Positions 32,206 to 40,263 of a DNA stretch of 40,408 nt are shown here, one piece after another; position 1 is the first letter of the stretch; every line of letters begins with the position of its first letter. The translations under genes and the position numbers were made by a program. The notes below the pieces were generated by a model that had not been told where the DNA came from, made no database searches, and saw nothing but the letters and a program-made list of their open reading frames with translations. The stretch is from DATATB01 sp036268995 (lineage in GTDB: Bacteria; Planctomycetota; Planctomycetia; Pirellulales; PNKZ01): NCBI GenBank assembly GCA_036268995.1, contig DATATB010000121.1, forward strand, positions 1-40,408, written 5' to 3'.

Positions 32206-33384
32206 ATGCCGATTACGCAAATCCATGCCCTGTACCAGGAGCTGCAGGAATATGTTGCCTGGACTTCCGAGGACGCCGAGCGAGTCCGGCGGGCAGGGCC
32301 ACTGCTGGAATCGTGCTTCCCCGCCCTGATCGATGATTTCTACGACGAGATCGACCGGCATCCGCAGGCGCGGAAAGTGATTACCGGCGGGCGGCCGCAG
32401 ATCGAACGGTTGAAGGGCTCGCTCATCGAGTGGCTGCGAGGCCTGGTTTCTGGCAAGTACGACGCGGCTTATGTTGCTCGGCGTTGGAAGGTCGGCCTGC
32501 GGCACGTCGAAATCGGTCTCGATCAGGTGTTCACGAACGTGGCGCTCTCCCGTTTGCGTCGCGGCGTATTGCGGGCCCTCGAACAAGCCTGGCGGGGTGA
32601 CCCGGCTGAACTCACCGCGACGCGAGAATCGTTTAATATTCTGCTGGATTTGGACCTGGCGATCATCGAAGACGCGTATCAGACTGAGTTCCACCGCCGG
32701 CAGCAGCGCACGGACCGGCTCGCGGCGATCGGGCAGGTCGCCGGCGGCATCGCGCACGAGTTGCGAAATCCGCTGAACGTGGTCAAAACGTCGGTCTATT
32801 ATCTGCTTCATGCCCTGCGCCCTACGCCAGAAAAGACCCAACAGCATCTGGAGCGGATTGAACGGCAAGTCGTTTTGGCCGATAGTGTGATCGGCGCGCT
32901 GTCCGACTTCGCCCGGCTGCCGATGCCTGAAATGCAGCCGGTGGCACTCGAAGCTTGTTTGCGCGAAGTGCTTGAATTGACGGCGCTACCTACGGCGATC
33001 CATGTGGAGATCGATTGTCCGGCAGGGCTTCCGGGGGTGCTGGGCGACGCGCGGCAATTAAAGATTGTCTTCGGCAATTTGATTCGCAACGCGCGCGACG
33101 CGATGCCCGATGGCGGCGTGTTAAGGATTGGCGCTCTCCAGGCCGGGGACGACATCGAGGTCAACATTGCGGACACTGGCGTCGGCATCAAGCACGAGGA
33201 CCTGGAACGGATCCTCGAGCCGCTCTATTCCACGAAGGCCCGAGGTATCGGCCTAGGACTCGCATTGACGCGTTCGATCGTCGAAAGGCATGCCGGGGCG
33301 CTGCGAGTCGCCAGCGAATGGGGCCAGGGAAGTACTTTCACGGTGCGGCTGGCCGCCGCTCCCCAAGAGGAGTCGAAGACATGA
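32206..33384 (+). CDS. Globin-coupled sensor histidine kinase
   Basis: The 392-residue soluble kinase has an N-terminal protoglobin domain (about 10-160), with FPALIDDFYDEIDRHPQ and the heme-helix region RRWKVGLRHVEIGLDQVF, in which His100 is the likely proximal heme ligand. Such domains bind O2 (also CO or NO). The kinase part has the H box GIAHELRNPLN (His184), N box IRNARDA, G1 DTGVGI and G2 GIGLGLALTRSIV. The globin placement makes oxygen the most likely signal. Its end overlaps the double-receiver gene by ATGA. It starts a four-gene signalling operon beside the NtrC-type gene. Confidence 0.88.
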   Translation: MPITQIHALYQELQEYVAWTSEDAERVRRAGPLLESCFPALIDDFYDEIDRHPQARKVITGGRPQIERLKGSLIEWLRGLVSGKYDAAYVARRWKVGLRHVEIGLDQVFTNVALSRLRRGVLRALEQAWRGDPAELTATRESFNILLDLDLAIIEDAYQTEFHRRQQRTDRLAAIGQVAGGIAHELRNPLNVVKTSVYYLLHALRPTPEKTQQHLERIERQVVLADSVIGALSDFARLPMPEMQPVALEACLREVLELTALPTAIHVEIDCPAGLPGVLGDARQLKIVFGNLIRNARDAMPDGGVLRIGALQAGDDIEVNIADTGVGIKHEDLERILEPLYSTKARGIGLGLALTRSIVERHAGALRVASEWGQGSTFTVRLAAAPQEESKT

Positions 33385-34148
33385 CGGACTACCCCATGAC
33401 GTCCCAATCCCCGCGCATCCTTGTGGTCGACGACGAGCAGGACACTTGCGCAAATTTGCATGACATCCTCACCGATCTTGGGTATCAGGTCGATACGGCC
33501 AACGACGGAGAGGCCGCGTTGGCGCTTGTCGCTCAGCAGCCCTACGACGTCGCGTTGCTGGATTTGAAGATGCCTGGCATGGACGGGCTGGAGTTGTACC
33601 GGCGAATCAAGGCGCTGCGCAGCGGAACGGTGGCCATTGTCGTCACGGCCTACGCCACCAGCGAGACGGCCAAGGCTGCATTGGATGCCGGCGCATGGCA
33701 AGTGCTTTCCAAACCGGTCGATTTCGGACACTTGCTCAAAATGGTCAATGACGCGATCGAGCAGCCGTTGGTGCTGGTCGTGGACGACGACCGCGAGCTG
33801 TGCGAAACGCTTTGGGATCTGTTCCGTGAACACCAGTGCCGCGTATGCATCGCGCATCACGCCGCAGAAGCAGAAGCCCGGTTGCAGGAGCAACGCTTTC
33901 AAGTCGTGCTGATCGATATGAAGCTTCCCGGTCCCAGTGGCCGCGAGGTATTCCGCCTGGTCCGCAAGGCCGACGCCCAGGCGCGGACGGTGCTAATTAC
34001 CGGTCGACGCAGCGAAACCGATGAACTGGTCAAGACGACCTTGGCCGAAGGCGCCGATGCCGCCTGTTACAAACCTTTCGATGTCTCGCAGCTGCTGACA
34101 ACCCTGAAGCGGCTGGCTGGCAGCACCCCGGCAGATACAGAACGGTAG
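33381..34148 (+). CDS. Double-receiver (REC-REC) response regulator
   Basis: The 255 residues hold two complete receiver domains and nothing else. REC1 (about 12-125) has VDDE and phosphoacceptor Asp61 in LLDLKMPGMDG, with TAYAT and KPVD. REC2 (about 130-245) has VDDD, the acceptor in LIDMKLPGPSG, and YKPFD. Without an output domain it probably works as a phosphorelay or phosphate sink between the kinases and the downstream regulators. ATG 33381 overlaps the kinase stop. The long frame from 33015 is an out-of-frame shadow of the kinase gene up to this start. Confidence 0.88.
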   Translation: MTDYPMTSQSPRILVVDDEQDTCANLHDILTDLGYQVDTANDGEAALALVAQQPYDVALLDLKMPGMDGLELYRRIKALRSGTVAIVVTAYATSETAKAALDAGAWQVLSKPVDFGHLLKMVNDAIEQPLVLVVDDDRELCETLWDLFREHQCRVCIAHHAAEAEARLQEQRFQVVLIDMKLPGPSGREVFRLVRKADAQARTVLITGRRSETDELVKTTLAEGADAACYKPFDVSQLLTTLKRLAGSTPADTER

Positions 34149-34155
34149 AACGCCC

Positions 34156-35667
34156 ATGGCAGCGTCGGAGAACCCAAGTGGGACGCCACGTTCGATCGGC
34201 GAACTCGAATCGCCATCGGCAGCCGGGATCAACCCGCTACGGATCCTGGTGATCGAGGACGATCGCGACACGCGCGAAAACCTCTGCGATATTCTTGAGC
34301 TGGATGGCTATCAAGTCGAAACGGCCTCAACGATCGCTGCCGTTTCGGCGCGCGACGACCTGGCCACCTTCGGGGCGATTATTCTCGATCGGCGGCTGCC
34401 AGACGGCACGGCCGATGAATTCCTGCCGCAACTCAAGCGGCAGGCTCCCCAGGCATCAATCATCGTTGTCACCGGTTACGGCGATCTGGATGGGGCCATC
34501 GCTGCGCTGCGGGCGGGGGCAGCCGATTACACGCTCAAACCCGTCAATGCCGATGCGCTGCGTGCTCGTCTGGCGGCGCTCGCCGAAACGCGACGATTGG
34601 TTGTCGAGAAGCAGCAAGCAGAATCGGCCTTTCGCACGCTGGTCGATGCGGCTCCCTGCTTGATCGTGATCAGTAGACAAAATGGCGCGACGGTCTATGC
34701 CAATTCATGCGCCATCCGCACGACCGGCTACTCCGCTAACGAGATTAACAGACATTTGCCACGGGACCGTTTCGTCACGCTTCAGCTAGGGTCGCAGTCG
34801 ACTACGCCCGAGTCTACTTCCTCCGCCATCGAACGTACGGAGCGGCACTTTGTCTGCAAGGACGGTTCGCGACGCTGGATCGTATGGCGCACCCAGGTGC
34901 TGGACGATTATCAGGGCAGCCCGGCCTTGATGGCAGTTGGACAAGATATCACCGATCTTCAGACGGCTCAGCAGAAAGCACTGCAAGCCGAACGCCTGGC
35001 CGCCATCGGCGAGATGATGGCCGGGCTGAGCCACGAAAGCCGCAATGCGTTGCAACGCAGCAAGGCTTGCATCGAGATGCTCGAACTGGAGATTGCCGAC
35101 CGGCCAGAGGCCGTCGAGCTGGTTCAGCGATTGACGAAGGCTCAGGAGCATCTGCAACGGCTCTATGAGGAAGTCCGCAGTTATGCCGCGCCGGTTCAAC
35201 TCAACCGCGAACTGTGCGACTTGCGGCACATCTGGCGCGAAGTATGGTCGCATGTGGTGCCACTGCATCCCAAAAAGAGCATCGAATTCGCCGAACGGCT
35301 CGAAGTCGATGATTACCGTTGCCTGGTCGATCGTTTTGCCCTGGGACAAGTCTTTAGCAATATCCTGGAGAATGCGGTCGCCGCTGTGCCAAATCCTGGA
35401 CAAATCAAGATCTCTTACGAGGTCGCAACCCTCGGAAATCGTCCTGCCCTAGAAATCTCGATTCTCGACAACGGCCCCGGAATCGATGCCGAGCAGTCAA
35501 CTCGGATTTTCGAACCCTTCTTCACGACGAAAGCCAAGGGAACGGGCCTCGGCATGGCAATTGCAAAACGGATCATCGAATCGCATGGCGGTGAAATTAG
35601 CGTGCGGGATCGCACGCCGCCGGGTGCGGAAATTATAATCGTTTTGCCGCGAGGTCCTCATGAATAG
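34156..35667 (+). CDS. Hybrid histidine kinase REC-PAS-HisKA-HATPase
   Basis: The 503-residue protein begins with a receiver domain (about 28-140: VIEDDRDTRENL, acceptor in ILDRRLPDG, KPVN). It continues with a PAS domain (about 158-275: FRTLVDAAPCLIVIS, DGSRRWIVWR, GQDITD), then a kinase core with H box AGLSHESRNALQRS, N box LENAVAAV, G1 DNGPGI and G2 GTGLGMAIAKRI. No membrane segment is present. A receiver in front of the kinase suggests it is itself controlled by phosphorylation, perhaps through the proteins encoded just upstream. It overlaps the REC-ANTAR gene by 8 bases. Confidence 0.88.
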   Translation: MAASENPSGTPRSIGELESPSAAGINPLRILVIEDDRDTRENLCDILELDGYQVETASTIAAVSARDDLATFGAIILDRRLPDGTADEFLPQLKRQAPQASIIVVTGYGDLDGAIAALRAGAADYTLKPVNADALRARLAALAETRRLVVEKQQAESAFRTLVDAAPCLIVISRQNGATVYANSCAIRTTGYSANEINRHLPRDRFVTLQLGSQSTTPESTSSAIERTERHFVCKDGSRRWIVWRTQVLDDYQGSPALMAVGQDITDLQTAQQKALQAERLAAIGEMMAGLSHESRNALQRSKACIEMLELEIADRPEAVELVQRLTKAQEHLQRLYEEVRSYAAPVQLNRELCDLRHIWREVWSHVVPLHPKKSIEFAERLEVDDYRCLVDRFALGQVFSNILENAVAAVPNPGQIKISYEVATLGNRPALEISILDNGPGIDAEQSTRIFEPFFTTKAKGTGLGMAIAKRIIESHGGEISVRDRTPPGAEIIIVLPRGPHE

Positions 35668-36262
35668 CCAATCGTTGCGGATCTGCGTCGCCGACGACGA
35701 ACCTGACATGCGCGACTTTTTCGAGAAGATCCTGCCGGTATTGGGGCACCAGGTCGTCGCTATCGCGGAAACGGGAAAGGAACTCGTCGAGCATTGCCAC
35801 GAGCTGAATCCGGACATGGTTATCACGGACATCAAAATGCCGGACATGGACGGTATCGACGCCGCGCAAGCCATTTGCCAAGAGCGGCCGGTACCGGTCA
35901 TCCTGATTTCCGCACACTTCGATAGCGCGCTGATTCAACGCGCGGAGGCCGAGCATGTGCTCGCGTACCTCGTGAAGCCGGTCGGCCGGGCCGATCTCGA
36001 GCCCGCCATCGCCTTGGCCGCCCACCGTTTCGCCGAAATGCAGGCATTGCGGCAAGAAACCGATAGCCTACGCCAGACCTTGGCCGATCGACGCTTTATC
36101 GAGCAGGCGAAAGGCATTCTGATGCGAGCCGCAGGCTTGTCCGAGAAGGACGCTTATCGCCGCTTGCAGGAATTGGCTTCTGAACGGAACAAGAAGCTCG
36201 TCGACGCTGCCCACCTGGTTTTGAGTCTCGAAAGGGCCCTCCGCCCGGCCGATAAGACTTGA
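35660..36262 (+). CDS. REC-ANTAR response regulator (RNA-binding antiterminator type)
   Basis: The 200-residue protein has an N-terminal receiver (VADDEPDMRDFF, acceptor Asp in MVITDIKMPDMDG, KPVG). It ends in an ANTAR domain (about 138-195: LADRRFIEQAKGILMRAAGLSEKDAYRRLQ). ANTAR proteins bind paired RNA hairpins in leaders and stop transcription termination when phosphorylated. It closes the signalling operon. Its RNA targets were not identified in this window; predicted leaders after the sigma-54 promoters are short (about 20-90 nt). Confidence 0.88.
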   Translation: MNSQSLRICVADDEPDMRDFFEKILPVLGHQVVAIAETGKELVEHCHELNPDMVITDIKMPDMDGIDAAQAICQERPVPVILISAHFDSALIQRAEAEHVLAYLVKPVGRADLEPAIALAAHRFAEMQALRQETDSLRQTLADRRFIEQAKGILMRAAGLSEKDAYRRLQELASERNKKLVDAAHLVLSLERALRPADKT

Positions 36263-36299
36263 GATTCTCGAAGGCTGGCCGGACCGGCCGCAGTAGCCT

Positions 36300-36326
36300 C
36301 CGGCGTCAACGTCAGACCGCCGGTTT
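36300..36326 (+). terminator. Possible weak terminator between convergent operons
   Basis: CCGGCG (36300-36305) pairs with CGCCGG (36318-36323), loop of 12, followed by TTT. It lies 38 bases after the REC-ANTAR stop and before the end of the convergent NtrC-type gene. The stem is short, so confidence is low. Confidence 0.35.
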
Positions 36327-36370
36327 GACCCGGGCGACGTCACGGCAGACGCGAACTCAGGCACACGGCC

Positions 36371-37759
36371 TTAAGCTGTGTCCGAACTGACAGATTCGGA
36401 CTGCGTTGGCTGATCGGGATCAATGTCGTACTTCTCCAGCAGCCGGTAGAGACTGCGTCGGTTGAGCCCCAATGCTCGGGCGGCTCGGGCCTTGTTGCCC
36501 CGTTCGCGCTGCAGCACTTCGACCACGCGCGCACGTTGAATATCGTGCAGCGTGCCGGTGGCAGCAACCGCGGTCGGCGTTGCCAGCGATTGTACCGTAG
36601 GTCCGGCCGCAACTTCACGGGGAAGATGTCGCAGCCGAATGAGGTGCTCGTCGCTCATGATCTTGGCCCGCTCGAGCGCATTGATCAATTGACGGACATT
36701 GCCGGGCCAATCATACGATTCCATTGCTTGGAGTGCTTCGGGTTCGATCTGCAAATCGGGCCCCAAAAAGTGACGCACCAACAGCGGAATGTCTCCGCTG
36801 CGCTCCCGCAGCGGCGGCAGTTCGAGCGACATGACGTTGATGCGATAATAAAGATCTTCGCGGAATCGGCCGGCCTGCACTTCCGCCCACATGTTGCGGT
36901 TGGTCGCGGCCAGCAGACGGACGTCGACGCGCCGCTCCTTCAGAGAGCCGACGCGCCGCATCGATCCGTCTTCGAGCACCCGCAGTAGCTTAGCTTGCAA
37001 GGACCCTGGCATTTCGCCGATCTCGTCGATGAATAGCGTCCCGCCGTCGGCTAGTTCAAACAGCCCGGGCTTAGCAGCGATCGCTCCGGTGAACGAACCT
37101 TTTTCGTGTCCGAATAACTCGCTTTCCAAGAGTGTCTCCGACAGCGCCGCGCAGTTGATGACGACCAAAGGCTTGTCAGCCCGCAAGCTCTGCCGGTGCA
37201 GTGCGCGAGCCACGAGTTCTTTGCCGGTGCCGCTCTCGCCCTGGATCAGGATCGCCTTATCCGTTGGTGCGACCCGGCCGAGCATATGAAACATCTCCTG
37301 CATTCCGGCTGACTTGCCGACCATCTCGGCGGGCTGCTTGCCGCGTTTGAGCACCTCCTTTAAGTGGCTGTTTTCCTTCGATAATTGAGCCTTGTCCACC
37401 GCCTTTTCGATCAATACTTCCAACTCGGCCAAAGCGCAGGGCTTAGTGAGGTAGTCGTACGCCCCCAGCTTCATGGCCTGCACGGCCGTCTCGATGCTGG
37501 CCTGGCCGGTGAGCAAAATCACTTCACAATCGGGCTGGCTGGCTTTGAGCTTATCCAAGAGTTCAAGGCCGGACAGGCCGGGCATCACCATGTCGACCAC
37601 GGCGACCGCGAATTGTCGGCGTTCGGCCAGGGCCAGTGCCTCGGCAGCATCGCCGGCATCTTGTACCTGGTAACCACGCCGTTTGAAGCGGCGCACCAAC
37701 AACTCGCGAAATTCTGCGTCGTCGTCGACAAGAAGGAGATCGATCTGCGCTGCAGGCAT
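36371..37759 (-). CDS. NtrC-family sigma-54-dependent response regulator
   Basis: The 462-residue protein has three domains. The receiver (1-120) has acceptor Asp56 in VVDMVMPGLSG. The AAA+ activator (about 140-370) has Walker A GESGTGKE, the sigma-54-contacting loop GSFTGA (in ELFGHEKGSFTGA), Walker B GGTLFIDEIGEM and arginine-finger region RFREDLYYRINV. The C-terminal Fis-type helix-turn-helix is ERGNKARAARALGLNRRSLYRLL. It binds dyadic enhancer DNA and drives sigma-54 RNA polymerase. ATG 37759 starts the receiver directly. Its own promoter appears to be sigma-54 type (37821-37836), with dyads at 37880 and 37995. It is the only sigma-54 activator in the window and the natural candidate to read the TGTGC-N6-GCACA sites. 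Confidence 0.95.
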   Translation of the reverse strand: MPAAQIDLLLVDDDAEFRELLVRRFKRRGYQVQDAGDAAEALALAERRQFAVAVVDMVMPGLSGLELLDKLKASQPDCEVILLTGQASIETAVQAMKLGAYDYLTKPCALAELEVLIEKAVDKAQLSKENSHLKEVLKRGKQPAEMVGKSAGMQEMFHMLGRVAPTDKAILIQGESGTGKELVARALHRQSLRADKPLVVINCAALSETLLESELFGHEKGSFTGAIAAKPGLFELADGGTLFIDEIGEMPGSLQAKLLRVLEDGSMRRVGSLKERRVDVRLLAATNRNMWAEVQAGRFREDLYYRINVMSLELPPLRERSGDIPLLVRHFLGPDLQIEPEALQAMESYDWPGNVRQLINALERAKIMSDEHLIRLRHLPREVAAGPTVQSLATPTAVAATGTLHDIQRARVVEVLQRERGNKARAARALGLNRRSLYRLLEKYDIDPDQPTQSESVSSDTA

Positions 37760-37820
37760 TAGTTTACCCAATCGGTGATCAAGGAATTTCAAGCGACCGG
37801 CCTTCGTCCGGCAGTCGCAA

Positions 37821-37836
37821 AGCAAGTCACATGCCG
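37821..37836 (-). promoter_or_regulatory. Putative sigma-54 promoter of the NtrC-type gene
   Basis: The minus strand reads CGGCATGTGACTTGCT, 10 of 12 positions with correct spacing. It is nearly the same sequence as the atpD promoter, CGGCATATGACTTGCT. Transcription would start near 37810, 51 nt before ATG 37759. Dyads lie 44 and 159 bp upstream. This suggests the regulator activates its own gene. Confidence 0.68.
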
Positions 37837-37879
37837 CGAACCCATCGCGGCCGGGCGAGTTGGGCGGCGCGCGGAGGCC

Positions 37880-37895
37880 TGTGCCCAGCCGCACA
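37880..37895. promoter_or_regulatory. Perfect TGTGC-N6-GCACA dyad, promoter-proximal to the NtrC-type gene
   Basis: TGTGC-CCAGCC-GCACA matches all 10 positions. It has no good tandem copy 19 bp away. It lies in the 449-bp divergent gap between the NtrC-type gene and DHOD copy 2; the remainder of that gap holds no gene. Confidence 0.7.
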
Positions 37896-37994
37896 CTTCA
37901 AATCTAACGTGTCGGAAGGGATTTGCCCAACTGAGCCTGGTGAGGCAGGTGATCGTACCGGCTGTTTCGGCCACTCGTAGAAAGCGATGCGAGG

Positions 37995-38010
37995 TGTGCA
38001 CTGCGGCACA
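37995..38010. promoter_or_regulatory. Perfect TGTGC-N6-GCACA dyad upstream of DHOD copy 2
   Basis: TGTGC-ACTGCG-GCACA matches all 10 positions. A weak copy (7 of 10) begins 20 bp further at 38015-38030, with a perfect GCACA half. It is 118 bp upstream of the putative sigma-54 promoter of DHOD copy 2 and 159 bp from that of the NtrC-type gene. Confidence 0.7.
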
Positions 38011-38127
38011 GGAGCGCCCGTTTCCGCACACCTGGGCGCGCGACCCTCTGCGCCAGCCCGGGTCCGCAAATCTGCAAAAACGGCTAGTCGTGGCCGTTTT
38101 CGTCGCGTTTTCCTATGCGGGATGGTT

Positions 38128-38143
38128 CGGCACGTCCGTTGCG
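38128..38143 (+). promoter_or_regulatory. Putative sigma-54 promoter of DHOD copy 2
   Basis: CGGCACGTCCGTTGCG matches 10 of 12 positions, with GGCACG and TTGC intact and correct spacing. Transcription would start near 38154, about 55 nt before ATG 38209. The Usp and CBS genes downstream are on the same strand and may be in the same transcript. Confidence 0.7.
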
Positions 38144-38208
38144 TCTGAACCTTGGTGAAGTCGGTATCGAACTCGGTCCCGACGACTCAGCTGGAAAGGA
38201 ACCTTGCT

Positions 38209-39219
38209 ATGTCCGTTGATCTGACAACTCAGTACCTGGGCATGAAGCTACGAAACCCGTTGGTGGTTTCGGCGTGCATGCTGACGGCCGAGTTGGACGT
38301 GTTGCGCAGCCTGGAAAATCTCGGCGCCGCGGCCGCTGTCCTGCCTTCGCTGTTCGAAGAGCAAATCGAGAACGGCGCCAGTGAACGTAAGCCCGCCGAC
38401 TACCCCTTTGCCAGCGGAAATGCCGGAGAAACACTCTCCTATTTTCGTGAGCTGGATCGGTACAATCGCGGCGCGGACCGTTATCTCAGCCATATTGAGG
38501 CAGCCAAGAAGGCCGTGCGAATTCCGATCATCGCCAGCCTGAATGGAACGCACGGCGGAGACTGGATTCACTTCGCCCGGAGAATCGAAACCGCGGGTGC
38601 CGATGCGCTCGAACTGAACCAATATTCGGTGATTACGGATCTGGCCGTGCGATCCGACGAAGTGGAAGCCCAGTATGTCGAGCTGGTTGCCGAGGTATGC
38701 CGAGCCGTCTCGATTCCAGTCGCGGTGAAGCTCAGCCCCTATTTCACGGCGCTACCGAGCTTTGCGCGTCGGCTAGTCGAAGCAGGCGCTGACGGCTTGA
38801 TCTTGTTCAACCGTTTTCTTCAGCCCGATATCGACCTGGACGCGCTGAAAGTCTCGCCACATCTAGCGCTCAGCACGCCCGACGAATTGCGTTTGCCGCT
38901 ACGGTGGATCGCGCTATTGGCTGGTCGAGTTCCGACGTCGCTGGCCTTGACGACCGGGGTCGGATTCTACGACGGAGTCATCAAATCGCTCCTGGCCGGA
39001 GCAGACGTGGTGATGATCGCCTCGGCGCTGTATCGCAACGGTGTCGGTTACTTGCAAACCTTGCTGACCGACGTGACCCAATGGATCGAGCGCAGTGAAT
39101 TCAACTCCATCTCCGAGTTCAAGGGCATTCTCAGCCAGACGCGGTGTTCGAATCCCCAAGCATTTGAGCGCGCTAATTATGCCAAGGCGCTCACCTGCTA
39201 CGCGAGTGGTAACAGTTGA
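38209..39219 (+). CDS. Dihydroorotate dehydrogenase-like FMN protein, copy 2
   Basis: The 336-residue TIM-barrel flavoprotein is paralogous to copy 1 (15667-16686) over its whole length. Shared landmarks are TQYLGMKLRNPLVVSA, LFEEQIE, IPIIASLN, GADALELN, IPVAVKL, LFNRFLQPDIDL and GADVVMIASALYRNG. Copy 2 keeps the KLSPYF segment expected near FMN, so it may be the more typical enzyme. ATG 38209 is supported by AAGGA eight bases upstream; the longer frame from 38152 overlaps the promoter region. Its substrate is unknown, and its placement next to Usp and CBS genes argues for a stress or redox role over pyrimidine synthesis. Confidence 0.87.
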   Translation: MSVDLTTQYLGMKLRNPLVVSACMLTAELDVLRSLENLGAAAAVLPSLFEEQIENGASERKPADYPFASGNAGETLSYFRELDRYNRGADRYLSHIEAAKKAVRIPIIASLNGTHGGDWIHFARRIETAGADALELNQYSVITDLAVRSDEVEAQYVELVAEVCRAVSIPVAVKLSPYFTALPSFARRLVEAGADGLILFNRFLQPDIDLDALKVSPHLALSTPDELRLPLRWIALLAGRVPTSLALTTGVGFYDGVIKSLLAGADVVMIASALYRNGVGYLQTLLTDVTQWIERSEFNSISEFKGILSQTRCSNPQAFERANYAKALTCYASGNS

Positions 39220-39285
39220 TCGGACGTAAACGGGTTCGTCACGATCTTGCTCAGTACAGACGTTTTTGGATCAATAGGAACAGAC

Positions 39286-40218
39286 ATGGAACGCTCAGTC
39301 TTAGTTCCGCTGGATGGCTCGCCGTTCGGCGAACAAGCGTTACCGGCGGCGGTTTCTATCGCTCGCCGCCTGGGAGCTCGCCTCGACGTGGTTGAAGTGT
39401 TTATTCCCTACGATCTTTTGCAATCCAACATGGGTTGGACGAGTGTCGAGGTTCTTGGCGAAATCGATGGCATATTAAAGTGCCGAGCAGAGAACTACGT
39501 CAAGCATACGGTCTCTCGGCTCGCCGCTGATCGGACAGTGCAGGTGGAAGGGGCGGTAACCAGCGGGTTCATTGTCGAGGGCATTCTTCGTCAGGTCGAA
39601 CGGACACGGCCGGAGTTGATCGTCATGACGACCCACGGGCGAGGTCCGCTCAGTCGTTTCTGGCTCGGAAGCACGGCTGACCAGGTGATGCGGCATGCGA
39701 CCGTTCCGGTATTGCTGATCCGACCTCGGGAAGCAGCGCCTGAGCCGTCGGCCGACCCGCTCGCGGGACGCATGTTGATCGCGCTCGACGGTTTTCCACT
39801 TGCCGAGGAAATCCTCGGGCCGGCAGCCAGTCTCGGCATTCCCGGCCAAACGCATTTCTGCCTGCTTCGAGTCGTTCAACCGCCGTCGTATCCTTTTTCA
39901 CCGCTGGCAGTGGAGTCAACGGCACCGCTGATCGAGTTTGATTCGGCGATGGCTTGCGCGAAGGCACGAGAATACCTGGAACAAATTGCGGCTAGGTTAA
40001 GGGCAAAACGATTCGAAGTCAGCTCACGGGTCGTGATCGATCCGTCGCCCGCGTCGGCCATCATTGAACAATCAGGGGCTCAGGCATGCGGCGCCATTGC
40101 AATCACGACCCACGCGCGCCATGGCCTGCCGCGTTTGATCATCGGTAGCGTGGCAGACAAAGTCGTGCGGGGCGCTACCGTGCCTGTCTTGCTCAATCGC
40201 GGAAACGGCGAGCGGTAA
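39286..40218 (+). CDS. Universal stress protein with two UspA domains
   Basis: The 310 residues form two UspA folds in tandem. Domain 1 (1-150) starts MERSVLVPLDGSPFGEQALPAA and ends with the nucleotide-binding run MTTHGRGPLSRFWLGSTADQV, then VPVLLIRP, matching the ATP-binding pattern G-x2-G-x9-G(S/T). Domain 2 (about 160-310) starts MLIALDGFPLAEEIL and ends ITTHARHGLPRLIIGSVADKV, where the first Gly of the pattern is Ala, so nucleotide binding may be limited to domain 1. ATG 39286 has AGGAA five bases upstream. It lies 66 bases after DHOD copy 2 on the same strand. Such proteins support survival in growth arrest. Confidence 0.92.
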   Translation: MERSVLVPLDGSPFGEQALPAAVSIARRLGARLDVVEVFIPYDLLQSNMGWTSVEVLGEIDGILKCRAENYVKHTVSRLAADRTVQVEGAVTSGFIVEGILRQVERTRPELIVMTTHGRGPLSRFWLGSTADQVMRHATVPVLLIRPREAAPEPSADPLAGRMLIALDGFPLAEEILGPAASLGIPGQTHFCLLRVVQPPSYPFSPLAVESTAPLIEFDSAMACAKAREYLEQIAARLRAKRFEVSSRVVIDPSPASAIIEQSGAQACGAIAITTHARHGLPRLIIGSVADKVVRGATVPVLLNRGNGER

Positions 40219-40263
40219 TCGCACCGTGATGTTGACACCTTTAAAGTAAAACGGAGATTGCCA

